From positions 30,262,176-30,326,175 of the forward strand of contig CM070723.1 in NCBI GenBank assembly GCA_036346275.1: DNA of 64,000 bases, written 5' to 3'. Shown in pieces: positions 22,641-34,227 of the stretch. The stretch is from Otatea glauca (taxonomy: Eukaryota > Streptophyta > Magnoliopsida > Poales > Poaceae). Position 1 is the stretch's first letter, and each line of letters opens with the position of its first letter. The notes under the pieces are model-generated. The model was not told the DNA's origin, searched no databases, and saw only the letters and a list, made by a program, of their open reading frames with translations. The translations under genes and the position numbers were made by a program.

Positions 22641-24463
22641 GAGTATATTGACAAACAACATAAAAAGGCACAAATTTGAGTTTGAAAGAGAAAGAGAAGC
22701 AATTTTGATTGCAAAGCCACACTTGGTTCAGAGCAAAAGTAATAGAAACATAACCAAGTTGGCAGGGAGCATTTTTGAGCAAATAGAAAGAACAAGTTTT
22801 CCACAAAAGCACTAAAATCCAAAAAAAACTCACAAAAAGCTCAAGAATGCTTATGATCCTTAAAAATTAGCAAGACTTCACAAAGATCATAAGAACCAAG
22901 ATGCATTCATATTTTTACCTATTGATGATGCCTTTTCTATGTTTTCTCCCACTTTTGACAATATAGGTATCAAGAAGGCATTTTCATCATTTTCTTCCCC
23001 ATTTTCAAATATGCATGAATGAAATGCATCCTAAAAGAGCTTTGAGAATTATCCAAGTGACCACATATACAAAGTATGACATAAAGCTACTCAAGTTTAG
23101 ATTATGCTAAACTAAGACATGACCAAGTGCAAATGTCAATTTCGCTAGCAAGCTTAAATTGGAGTATGTCAGTTTTGCATGATTTAACAATTGCAACACT
23201 TAGCATAGTTTCTAAACTAGAGGCAAAGCCATAAAATGGATCAAATGGAAAACCTAGAGTTCAACCTACTCAACACTTTGAGAAAGCTAGATGTACATAC
23301 AAGCTCCTTCGGGCTCAATTATCTTCAATGCAAATTTTTTTTAAGATTTCAAAACCCATAGTGGGGTGCAAATGTTTGATATTATTTGCATTCTTTACCC
23401 ACTTATGTTTTTTTAATTTTTTTATTTGCATTTTTTAAGTGTAATTGACTCAAGCTATAGTCGAACATCTCAAGAAGAACTCTTAAGAGGATGGTCTTGG
23501 TCATACACAATACATTCCAAGTTCATCCCAAGTGCAATGGGAAGCAGTCTTGTGAATGTAAGGTGTTGAGGTCAATTTGCACAAAAGAGGCAATTTTTGT
23601 TTTCATTTTAGCACATAGATATATTAGCATGTGAAGGTCTTGAGTATGGGTCAACCTAGCTTCACCCAAGTTGCTATATGGACTATAGTATAAATCTAAA
23701 ATTTCATAAATAATGGCATATGCACCTAGAGAGGAAACATAGCAAGTAAAAGCAACATGTTTCATCAAGTTTTCATTAAAAGCTTTAATCTTCAATGATT
23801 AACAAGCTTAGCAAGATGAAACAAAATAAACTTAGACATATCTATGCTAGCAGTTTTCTTCATAAAAGTAGCATGTTGCATAGCATGAATAATAACTCAT
23901 TAGCATAATAGACAAAGCTCATAAAAACAGAAAATGAAGTCTATATGCAATGCATGAAGCAGATTCTCAAACTCCCCCTCAACAAGTGAATCAATTTTAA
24001 GCATACATCTAGTTCAAGTTGAGTTATTAGCATAATTAAGCTCAAGGAAGGTCCAAATGAACTCAATCGAAACCAAAATCATATAATGAGGAGAAGAAAT
24101 CAAGAAACTGCAAACTGGGTTGCTATAAAGCATAGAAAAGATAATAAAGAACACTATGGCTCAGACTCGCTCTCATATTCCCCAATGACTGATATAGGGA
24201 AGCTAATTCTAGATCCCAAGCTAGGGAGTGCACATAGACCCTGTCTAACCAGGGGTCCAACACCTGCTAGACTTATAAGACTATGAGGGAACTCAACCTA
24301 AAGAGAATAGAGAACAGCTAATTATGCATGATAGCACATGCTAGAAGTTTAAGTGAAGTGAACTCAGAACTCTAAAAATATCCCAATAACACTCAAAAGA
24401 TGCAAAAGATAGGAAATGCTAGAAGAAAACATATATAAAACATAGTATAGAAACCAGCTCCCC
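22641..24463 (-). other. Copia-2 3' non-coding region
   Basis: About 1.8 kb lies between the pol stop (24464) and the purine tract. It is AT-rich with many stops. The longest open frame (23523-23795, minus, 90 residues) has no recognised domain. SIRE-type copia elements can carry an envelope-like gene at this place. I see no such gene here. Confidence 0.65.
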
Positions 24464-27400
24464 TCAAGAGATGCTGTACAGGCAAACAACTCCAAGCTTT
24501 CCTCTCAAGGCCACAAATCTAGAGCTATCCAATGGCTTGGTAAAGATATCGACAATCTGGTGGTCACTCTCCACAAACTGAAGCACTATATCACCCTTCT
24601 CCACATGGTCCCTAAGGAAGTGATATCTAATGTATATATGCTTGGTCCTGGAGTGTTGCACTTGGTTTTTAGTAATGCAAATAACAGAAGTGTTGTCATC
24701 GAAAAGTGGAACACGCTATCTCTAACCCAAAGTCCCGCAAGGTCGATAACATCCAAAGCACCTGACTACAGCAACCTGACTACAGCAACTAACTGCAGCA
24801 ACGTACTCGACCTCAACGATAGACTGTGCAACTCCAGACTGCTTCCTAGATGACCAATAAACAAGAGAAGTGTCAATAAATTGGCAAGTGCCAGAAGTGC
24901 TCTTCCTATCTATCCTACAACCAGCAAAGTTTGCATCAGAAAAGACTCTAAGGGACAGACAAGAAGCGAAAGAGCGCCAAATACCATAGTCAATGGTAGC
25001 TCGAAGGTACCTGAAGATGTACTTCACCGCTTGGCGATGAGAAGTGCGAAGAGAAGACTGAAATCGAGTGCACAGACATACAGCAAAATGTATGTCCGAC
25101 CTCGAGATAGTGAGATACAAAAGGGAGCCAATCATGCTCCTGAACTCCTTCTGATCAACTGTCTCACCATCCTCATCAGACTTGAGGGCAGTAGTGGTGG
25201 CCATAGGTGTAACACCCTAAAATTTGCCATATTTTAAATTTTGGAGTTATTTTGATTTTTGAGAATTTTTGGAAATTAATTGGAATTTATTCAAATATGG
25301 ACTTTCTTGAAGTCAATTAAAATAATATAAAAGTTTATGTAAAGTTTTATTGGAAATATTTTATTTGAGTTCAGAATGTCTCAAAAGATTTTCCAGAATT
25401 TTTCTAGAATTTTTTCGAGTATTTTGCTATTTATTTTGGCTTTATCCATTTATCTGATTTATTTTAATTCAAAAATGATTTAAAATCGTAAGAATAGTGT
25501 TTGGGCCGAAACCCTTTGGTCCGGCCCAAGTCAGCCCGTGCCGTCGGCCCACGCAGCCCATCTTGTGCCGAACCCTTGCCGTGCACCGTTCGATCATGAT
25601 CGCACGGTCATGAGGGCGCCGCGTCGCCCTGCGTTGGTGGCCACCCGATCGAGTCCACGTGATCGTCCAGGATAGCGCCACGTCCCTTCGCCCGTGTTAT
25701 CGCCGAAGTTAATATCGTCGAGCGTTTCCGCTCGTTTCGCTGGTGTTTGCGCGCACGTCGAGGCTCCTTTATAGGTGTCGGTTAGTGCGATGGATAGTGC
25801 TCTCCTGCCGCACCTTTTCACTCCTTTCGCGCACGTCAAGACGCTATCCTCGCTTCGCAGTTGCTCGCCGTAGTTCTTCCTGTTGCGTCGCCGCTGTTTT
25901 GGGTTCTCTCCGCCGTCTCCGGTCGCCATTCGTCGCGTTTGGATTCATCTTCGAACTCATCGCGTCAACGCGCACCAAACCATCCACTTCTTCACGCCGG
26001 AGGACCACCGTAGCACCGTTGACGGCCTAGTCTTCTTCAGCGCCAGCAGCTTCTTCCTTCTGCGCCACCGCCGCCTTCACCAGACTTCCTTGCCGTTCGA
26101 TCTGTATCGTGTGGCTCTGGTAAGTCCACGTCGCCCCCTTTCTGTTTAATCCTAGCTTGTTTCGTGACCGTTAGATCTAATGCGTGTGGCATAGATTAGA
26201 TCGTGAGTTCATGCGTTAGATATCTTCTCGGCCATTAGATCAATATCGGACGATGTAGTTGGATCGATCCATGCCGTTAGAGCGGAACCGTTGGATCTGG
26301 TGAGCGTAGCCAGATCTTCGCCGCATGTCGCCCGCCGGGGTAGCCGCGTCGCAAGTCCGCGTCGTGTTTTGTTAGCCGTTCGATCCGGATCGGACTGCGT
26401 AGCGTTCGTGTTAGCTCGGCACGTGTCCGCTGCCTCAGCCTCCATCCGCTGGATCTTGACCATCGATTTTGAATCGTACGGGCACGATCGCACCGGCGCC
26501 GTGACCAGTCGCGTGCCGCCGAGTGTCAGGCGAGTTAGCCGAGGCGCCGTGCTCCGAGTCCACGGTGGACCGAGGCCGAACCGTAGACCGAGTCTATGCG
26601 CCATCGATACGTGTCGGGCCGTGGTGCTGCCACATGTCCGATGATGTCATAATCGGGTTTTCTTCAGAAAAATATTCGGCCAAAAATCATATTCGGTGCT
26701 GACATCAGCGTGACGTCATAAATGTTGTTTTCCAGCGTAAAAGTAATTCAGTTAATTCGGTTTTTCTATTTTTCTGAATTATCGTTTATTTCAAACTTTG
26801 AATAGCTATAACTTTTGCATTTTAACTCCGATTGAGGTGATTCCAGTCTCTAAAAATTTGTAAAATTGTGCTCTTTTTAATGGTGAATTGTATTTGAATT
26901 TTTGAGGTTATATAGTCTACTGTTTTGGTTATTTATTGCATATATGATTTTTACGTGTAGACGCAAATTTGCCGGGAAGTTTCGAGGAAGAGTTCGTCGC
27001 TCAAGATCAAGCTTCGGAGCATGACCAGCAACTCTTTGAAGGCAAGTGATGCTTTGAACATTTTGATCCCAGTTTTTAAATGTATGTTGTTTTGAAATTC
27101 TGCATGCTAAGTTAAAAAATGAATTTAAATAAATTTGGGTAATGTAGCTAATCAACCCATATTGTTATTACCACCTTAAAATTATTATTTGTATGCCCTG
27201 AAATCATTGTCACCCTAGGATTACTTGTACTCGTTGGATGTTAATATGATGCAAACACGGGAGGCTAGACTGTGAATAGATGCTTAGCCTTGCAACAAGT
27301 CATCAATGATCTTCCGAAAAATGCAACAATGTTGATTAATGACATATGGAATGTATTTGAAAATGGTGTGGTGATGCCACGTGATGAGACTGAAGTATGG

Positions 27401-29528
27401 AGACCTGTGTAGTTCTGTACCGATGCTGAGTTATTGTTGGCATGTGTTGCACAGTAATCAACCGGGTGGGAAATGATTTAGACTGGGGCAAGTGGCAAGA
27501 GGTTTTGTGCCAGGTGGGCCCATGTGGCAAAGGGTTGATGGGAGTTGTGAGTCTGTGTGCCACATCGGGCTGTGTGCCACTATTGAGTGATGAAAGTCTT
27601 GCCTTAGTCAGCTAAGAACTTCACCTTGCAAGTCTTTGAACTGAGTCACCCGTACAACCACATGTCTGGTATGGGACAGACCTAGTTGATTAGGGTTCTG
27701 ATATCTTTCCTCTGAAACCTCAGGGTGACAGTGCACGGGGGTGTATCTGTGTGGGGGAGCGTACCTATGCTACGGCTTGGTGCCCATCCAACGGTGTTGG
27801 CCTATCCTATACTTCGGCTCTATGTGAGGGGAGTGATAGTGAAGGCAATACCAGAGAGGTTCATTGGTTAAGGTAGAGGGTCCTGAAAGGCTTTGTTGCG
27901 GGCAATCATCTGTGTGGTGAGCGGTTGTATCTTGTGGGTAAAGTGTACAACCTCTGCAGAGTATCAAATCTATTCGAATAGCCATGTCCGCGGTATTGGA
28001 CATTGCTCGGGGATTACAGTCAAGGGTTAGATCTTCAAAATAAAATATGGGATGGGTGGCTGTGTGCCAATGTGGAAATGAAATTATTAAGGCTGTGTGC
28101 CAAGTTTACGGAGAAAAACTGTTTTAAGAATTTAATAATATTTACAAATATTTCACTGCTTTTAATCTAAATAAATTGTTAGTTTAAAAATGTTGTTTGA
28201 TGCAAATGAACCAAGTAAGCCAACTCTTTGGACTAAGTCTTGCATATAGTAACAACACTGCATTATGTGCATTACTTGTTGAGTGCCTTGAGTACTCACT
28301 CCTCCTTGACTATCCACCTAACATCAGTGGAGGAGTCTACGGTAGCTTGGGAGAGGAGTACATTGAAGATCCGGACAATTAGGGGGCAAGCCCAGTCAGT
28401 TGCCTGTGGCAAGTTGATGGGACTCCACGAAGTTTACTTGTTTTTCGCTGTTATCTTTTATTACTCTGATAATGTAAGCTCTGCGTGGCTGATCTTATGT
28501 AAGGAGACCATAAGGTCGTACAATTCAATTTATATAAATGTTTGCACTATTTAATAAGGTATCGTTGTGAATGTCTGTCATGTTCAACCCTGTAAAGACT
28601 GTGTGTGCTAGCATGATCCTGGACTAGCACGGAATACACAGAGGGTCCAGATTCTCAGAATCGGGTCCCGACAATAGGAGTCATCACTGGCTTCCCGTCA
28701 GACATGTCGAAGCACCTCAGGAGGTCTCGAGTGTACTTGCCTTTATGCAAGAAGGTGCCCTCCTGAATCTGCTTGATTTGGAAGCCAAGGAAGTAGCTCA
28801 ACTTGCCCATCATGCTCATCTCAAACTCTGTGCTCGTCACTTCTGAAAACTAAGACACAACAGAGTGCGAAGAGCCACAAAAGATAATATCACCCACATA
28901 AATCTGAACGAGGAGAAAATTATAATCTCGGTGTCTGATGAATAGAGTCTTGTCTACTATACCCATCTTAAAATCATGACTAAGAAGATAGGACTTAAGC
29001 CTCTAATACCAAGCTCTAAGAGCCTGTTTAAGTCCATATATATAAAGCTTTGGAAAGCTTGAAGACATGGTTTGGGTATTTGGGGTTCTCGAATCCTGGA
29101 GGCTGCCTGACATACACCTCTTCCTCAATATACCCATTGAGGAATGCACTCTTGACATCCATTTGATAGAGCTTAAAGCCCTTGGATGCCGCAAATGCAA
29201 ACAAGATCCTAATAGGCCTTAGTCTAGCTATTGGGGCTAAGGTCTCCTCAAAGTCAAGACCCTAATTCTAAGTAAAGTTGTGTGTACCTAGCCCAGCTTT
29301 GTTTCTAATGATAACCCCATCCTCACTCTGCCTGTTCTTGAACACCCACTTGGTCCCAATGACATTATGACCAGATGGGAGCTCAACAAGCTGGCATACC
29401 TTGTTCCTCTCGAAGTTCTCAAGTTCCTCATGGATAGCATTAATCCAAGACTCATCGGATAATGCATGAGAAACATCCTTCGACTCAAAAGAGGCAACAA
29501 AGACTGAGTGGAGCCATAAGCTGGACAA
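24464..29528 (-). pseudogene. pol: Copia-2 reverse transcriptase and RNase H, split by a solo LTR
   Basis: On the minus strand RT starts near 29500 (SHALSDESWINAIHEELENF) and runs on with GTKWVFKN. After frameshifts it has YGLKQALRAWY near 29010 and the FEMSMMGKLSYFLGFQIKQ segment near 28800. The frame then meets a 3.47 kb solo LTR (25208-28673). It continues from 25207 with DEDGETVDQKEFRSMIGSLL, a typical copia connection, then RKSTSGTC, WSSRKQS and the RNase H end (IYIRYHFLRDHVEKGD, then DIFTKPL near 24500) to a TAG at 24464-24466. A block in the RNase H centre is missing or scrambled near 24665-24720. The catalytic YVDD region near 28880-28910 is degraded. Confidence 0.83.
25208..28673 (+). 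mobile_element. Large solo LTR (3.47 kb) in the Copia-2 RT
   Basis: The unit begins tgtaacaccctaaaattt and ends tcgggtcccgaca. The 5-bp direct repeat atagg flanks it (25203-25207 and 28674-28678). The TG...CA ends and the duplication make it an LTR. Its length suits gypsy families with long LTRs. The part at about 25500-26640 is GC-rich, holds a TATA-like ttataggt near 25769 and a possible splice donor (ctggtaagtcc near 26116), and looks like a promoter plus leader. Overlapping open frames there on both strands (25594-26644) are GC artefacts. No gag or pol sequence remains. Sequence 27240-28620 has no recognisable feature. Confidence 0.9.
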
Positions 29529-31100
29529 GCCTAATTTTGAGTGTGTGACCCACTCAAACAGATTGCCAATGATCTGATCAGGTGGATGATGTCTCTGAAT
29601 ATTGCGGGGAGGTCTAGAAGCAGAAGTGGCCTATACCTCATGAACAGAAGAGGCAGGAATAGAGCCACTTGTTGAAGGAGAGTCTGAAAGTAAGGGATGG
29701 TCTCCCTGAGGTGCAGAGATGGAAACAGGAGGCATCTCAGGCGTAGAGGGGACTAGATCAGATGGACCATCATCATGTCCATCATCCTCATCCTCCACAA
29801 AAATGGTCTCAAAGAGAGAAGAAGAGCCTGGTATGTCAAGTCTAGCCCCTGAGCTAGCCTCATCATAGGTCTCTATGATCATAATCGCATCACAACTCCA
29901 GACCCTATAGCTAGAGAAGAAGTCGAATAACCTAGAAAGATGCCATCAGAAGAACGAGACTCAAACTTATCTAAGTTCTCAGACTTCAAAATGAAACACT
30001 TGCAACCAAACACACAGAAACGAGAAACACTGGGCTTTCGCCCATACCTCAACTCATAAGAAGTGCGATGCAAACATGCTCTCAAGAATACTCGATTAGA
30101 CACAAGATAAGCAGTAGCCATAGCCTCAGCCCAAAACTTCTTAGGAGTATTGTACTCATCTACATCGTCCTGGCCATCTCAATCAAGGTCATGTTTTTCC
30201 TTTGTACTATGCCATTTTGCTGATGGATGTATGGTTAGGAAAACTGATGCTCTAAGCCTAACTCCACACAGAAGCTCTCAAAGTAGGATTTCTTGAACCC
30301 CGTGCCATTATCACTGTGTATATCTTGTAAAGCACCAGGGAGCTCAATAGACAACCTACGGACCAAACCCCTTAAATGGGTAAAAGACTCATCCTTCGAG
30401 GCCATGAAAAATACCCAAGAATACCTCAAAATATCATCAACGATGATAAGAACATACTACTTCCCACCCGCTAATTGCACTCTAGCTTGACGAACAGTGT
30501 CCATATGTAAAAGCTATCCTGATGCATCAGTCATCACAACAGTGACTGGAGGATGAGAAGCAACAACCATCTTACCATGTCAGCAAGGAGAGCAAACTAT
30601 GTCTTTGACCATCTTGAGTTTAGGCAAACCACAAATGAGATCATGGCTGCTAACTCTAGTCAAGTGATCGAAGCCAATGTGACCTAATCTCCTATGCCAC
30701 AACGAGAGATCACGGGACCCTAAAGTAATCAAACAACGGAAAGAATCTAAAAAAAAAGAAAAAAAATTAGCACGGAAGACTCGCAAAAATCTAAAAGTCC
30801 CGCAAACTAACGCCCCTGATGAATCAAGTATTCTACAAGCACTACTCTTAAAGCTTACCTCAAAAGAGTCATCAATAAGCTGGGAAAAAGAAAGCAAATT
30901 GTATTGCAACTTACTCACTAAGGCAACGTTCTTAAGAATGAAATTGTCATTAATACAAACGATACCTTTTGCAATGACTCTACCTGATGAAGCATCTCCA
31001 AAGGTGATCAACTCATCACCGGGAGCTCAGACTAGGGAAGAGAACCATCTAGAGTCTCCGGTCATATAACGAGAACAACCGGAGTCAACAATCCAAACCT
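29529..31100 (-). pseudogene. pol: Copia-2 integrase, GAG-pre-integrase and end of protease
   Basis: On the minus strand, from 31011, the protease/pre-integrase linker reads LITFGDASSGRVIAKG, then VALVSKLQYNLLSFSQL. The zinc motif then reads WHRRLGHIGFDHL ... CSPC near 30590-30690. The integrase core shows MRYSWVFFMASKDE near 30420 and SDNGTGFKKSYFE near 30310, which holds the second catalytic Asp. The end of the core and the C-terminal part follow near 30120 (VSNRVFLRA, SRSSDGIFLGYS). Between integrase and RT lies the usual variable acidic linker (29631-29882, rich in S, P, D, E). Several stops and frameshifts break it, and the first part of the core is degraded. Confidence 0.83.
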
Positions 31101-32398
31101 CTCCCTTCGCCATCCTACAAACCTGGTAAACACAAAAGAGATAGAGATGACTCAATACTGGGATAAAGAGAAGATCTAGGAACCCAATAATAAATTACAC
31201 GACGTCTCGAAGTACCATCCACAGGAGCAAAAGACTGGACTCTAGTGTCTCTCTCACACTCTACTCACACAAGGCCAGAAGTAGCCCTAGCAGAATATCT
31301 AGGAGCTGGAGTTAGGTTGGCCCGCCATCGTGCAAAGGCCGGACCATCCCAGTGAGGCTACCCAAATCTTCTACCAGAAAACACCTCACGCCGCTGATAT
31401 CTAACTCGAGGAGAAACACGAGGAATATCAAAAGGACAACGAAGAGACTTACCAAAAGTAGATCTAGGATGAAAACTCGAATGAACAGCATGAAATCCAA
31501 GTCCTAAATGATGCCCAAAAACATGCGACACTCTATCCTGTCTAGCAGCAAGGTGTACCTTAGGAGCACTCAGAGTCTGAGGATGACCCTGAATACCCCT
31601 AAGGGAATGAACACGCTCGTACCTCGTGATCTTGGCATGCCTGAAATAGAAGTCTACTAGATGCCCATCCTTCTAACAGAAGGTGCAAGTATACTTCGCC
31701 TTGCTAGGGGTAAAAGAAACAGGAGAAGAAATCTTTTGGTCAGAGATCCCATGGACAACCCCATCAAACCTAAACATAGTGGTACTCATCTTGGGAGCTA
31801 CCATGATATCTCCACTCTTGGAGCCACGCACAATAGTGAGAGGATGAGCCTTAGCGTGCTCCAAGGAATCAAATCCTAGACCTTGATTAAATCAGCTAAT
31901 CTTAGACTGGTCTAGGATAAGATTGAGCTTCTTGCCTCCTACAAACTTCTCAAGAGTCCTAGCATGAAATTTTACTAATTTGTAGAAATCTTCATTTGAG
32001 CTGTTCATCCGAGTCGTTATAGAGCTCGGAGTTGCTGATGCCGTTGGTGTTCGCCATGAAACATATCCCGGTGAAGTCATCTCCGCCTTTGTTCTTCCCT
32101 TGCGGACCATCCTCGCCCTTGTCGCTCCAAGTCTCCGTGTTAGAGAGGTTGATGTCGTCGAGTGCGGCGAGGACATGGTGGAAGAGCTTCTTATTCTTTG
32201 AGAAGTCACGGTACTTCTTCTCGCACGTTGGGTCACGAACTGGAGGCTTCTTGTTGCGGTTCTTGTTGGTGTCGTCGTTCTTTTTTGAATTGCCAGAGTC
32301 GTTCTTGCCTTTCTCCAGCTTAGGGCAGTTTGCTCAATTGTGATTAGGGCCACCACACTCAAAGCAGGTGATGATGCCACCTCCCTTTCTCTCCCTCA
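31101..32398 (-). pseudogene. gag: Copia-2 gag C-terminal part and start of protease
   Basis: Directly left of the CACTA-A insertion the minus strand encodes a zinc knuckle, CFECGGPNHN then AxC, at about 32332-32373. A TGA falls between the histidine and the last cysteine. An asparagine- and lysine-rich tail follows to about 31990, then a broken stretch to the protease. The first part of the same gag is found on the far side of CACTA-A (54156-54933). The stretch 31100-31650 is only weakly recognisable, with many stops. Confidence 0.8.
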
Positions 32399-32800
32399 CA
32401 CTACTACAGAAAAAATGATCATAGACGGTTCGAAACCGTCATCATAGACGGTTTCCCGAATCTTCTATAACCATGTGTCAGTGATGTTACGGCATATCAC
32501 AGATGGTTTCTAAACCGTTTGTGATGTTATGATATCACAGACGGTTTTAGCTTGAAAACATCTGTGATATCATAACATCACAGACGGTTTTCAAACTGAT
32601 ACCGTTTGTGATTTTACAATATCACAAACGGTTTTTAACTAGGACTGTCTGTGATATACTATCATCACAGACGGTTTTTAACTAGTACCGTCTGTGATAT
32701 TATAACAACATAGACGATTTTAGTTTGAAACCGTCTGTTACATCATTACATCTCATATGGTTTTTAATTAAAAACCATCTGTGATAAGTGTTCCCACAAA
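32399..32800. repeat. CACTA-A left terminal and subterminal repeats
   Basis: After the terminal repeat, about ten words of the form tcacagacggttt or aaccgtctgtgat alternate in both orientations over 400 bases. In En/Spm such subterminal motifs are bound by the element's DNA-binding protein, which gathers the ends for excision. Confidence 0.92.
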
Positions 32801-33154
32801 GAACCCTTTTTCTATTTATTGGCTAGCCTCAGGAAATGCTAGCCATGCCCTCTGGAAAAAGCATATTATAGATTAACTAAACTCAAATTACAAGCATTAC
32901 ATCCATTTCAGATTACAAGCATTACATCCATTTCAGCAATCAACTTAGATTAAATCACAGCGCAAAGCAAATTACGTATAGATTAATACTACACGGCACA
33001 TCTATTTCAAAAATGAACTCAAATTTATTAACCAAATGGAACTCAGTACCATTAACCAATTAATTGAATGAACAACTACAATTAAAAAATCCATAGCACA
33101 AGTTTGACAATTAACCCAAATGGTAATTCTGAAAAAATACAACTCCTGAAGTTA
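32801..33154. other. CACTA-A spacer with a short tandem duplication
   Basis: This is AT-rich non-coding sequence between the subterminal repeats and the end of the second gene. A unit of about 25 bases (attacaagcattacatccat...) is repeated in tandem at about 32890-32940. Nothing else is recognised. Confidence 0.6.
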
Positions 33155-34044
33155 TAAGGCAGTGTGGAACTCGCCTTTTGAATTTAAGACATCACTTAGC
33201 AAGAAGGCACAAAGCTGTCCTCGAATTCGCTCCAGATCGGCCTCTTCCAATGTAGTAGTTACCTGATTGGGTGATTTCTTAGTGATGAGGAGTTCCATGT
33301 CGTGGCAAACGTAAATTCCACAATGGTTATTTTCGTTTCCCTGCTGGTGGCACTACAAATATAGAATTGGTTAGTTCTAGAGTCATTATTACATAGTTTA
33401 TATAGGATTATTGTGTATAGCGGACAACGAAAACTTAAAATCTTGCTTTAGCTTCGCCCTATCCTTGCCAGAAGGCCCTCCATAATATTTGTACACTCTG
33501 AAAGCCCTTCGTGATTGGAAAAGGTTAGCAACATACACCTTAATCAACCTACATAACCATGTTATCTATGGAGGAAACGAGATTTAATTACCTGTTGAGT
33601 AATTTTGCGATATGATTTAAGTCGTGGCTGCCACTCTGTAAGGAATCAAGGTAAATAACCCAATTCGTTCTTGGATGAATTACAATGAGAACCCAGTGAA
33701 ACCTACACACATGTATGTCGGAATGGTCAATTAACAAAACAGAGTTGCAACCAGTACAAATCAAAGAATAGCAAGTAGTGCAGCACTTACCCTGGGTTGT
33801 ACGGTAAAAGTATGAACTCTTTATCTTTTTGAGCCGCCAAGGCCTCTCTGAGGTATTTATTGACAAATTGTAAATGTTTGTCCATTATTTGCTTGGAGAC
33901 TATGTGTGGGTCCAGGAAACCCACCTGTTGTTTGTTCTGTCTCGCTTCAAGGATCATGTATCTATATATACGGAAGCATTGAGTTATATATATATATATG
34001 ATATTTATCGGTATTACACGAATGTAGATTGTGATTGCACACAC
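33155..34044 (-). CDS. CACTA-A second gene, Ulp1/C48-type cysteine protease exons
   Basis: On the minus strand one exon ends KEFILLPYNPG at 33791 with a GTAAG donor. The next starts at 33702 after a TAG acceptor and continues in phase as FHWVLIVIHPRTNWVIYLDSLQ to 33592, where another GTAAT donor lies. Further exons follow at about 33499-33440 (VYKYYGGPSGKDRAKLKQDF) and 33350-33155 (GNENNHCGIYVCHDME), ending at a TAA near 33158. HW (His near 33697), LDSL (Asp near 33646) and NHCG (Cys near 33321) give the His-Asp-Cys triad order of C48 (SUMO/ULP) peptidases. The last intron does not close in phase, so a frameshift or wrong boundary is likely. Whether it forms one protein with the Transposase_24 part is an inference. 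Confidence 0.72.
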
Positions 34045-34227
34045 TTACAATGTCTAGCCTCTCAAGAGCGCGGCGTCGAGGCCATCGAGGTTGAAGACGT
34101 CAAACAGGTCCTTGAAGTCAGCTGTGAAGAAGCCCCCCGATGACTCATTGAACAGATGCTCAGGCTTGAAGCTGACCGAGATACTCGTTATGCGGTCTTG
34201 CACTGGCTTTTTAGCTTGTTCCACGCA

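Noticed and set aside
23523..23795. Candidate envelope-like gene of Copia-2
   Set aside because: Only 90 residues, with no signal peptide or membrane segment pattern, and surrounding sequence full of stops.
25594..26644. Overlapping open frames on both strands in GC-rich sequence, possible host gene
   Set aside because: They lie wholly inside a solo LTR with a perfect target duplication, are low complexity and have no domain. Frames open on both strands are expected from base composition.
32032..32343. A + strand open frame of 103 residues
   Set aside because: It is the complement of the Copia-2 gag zinc-knuckle region and has no motif of its own.
32399..32800. Regularly spaced repeats resembling a CRISPR array
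   Set aside because: The units alternate in orientation, vary in spacing and sit next to a CACTA terminal inverted repeat. They are transposon subterminal repeats.
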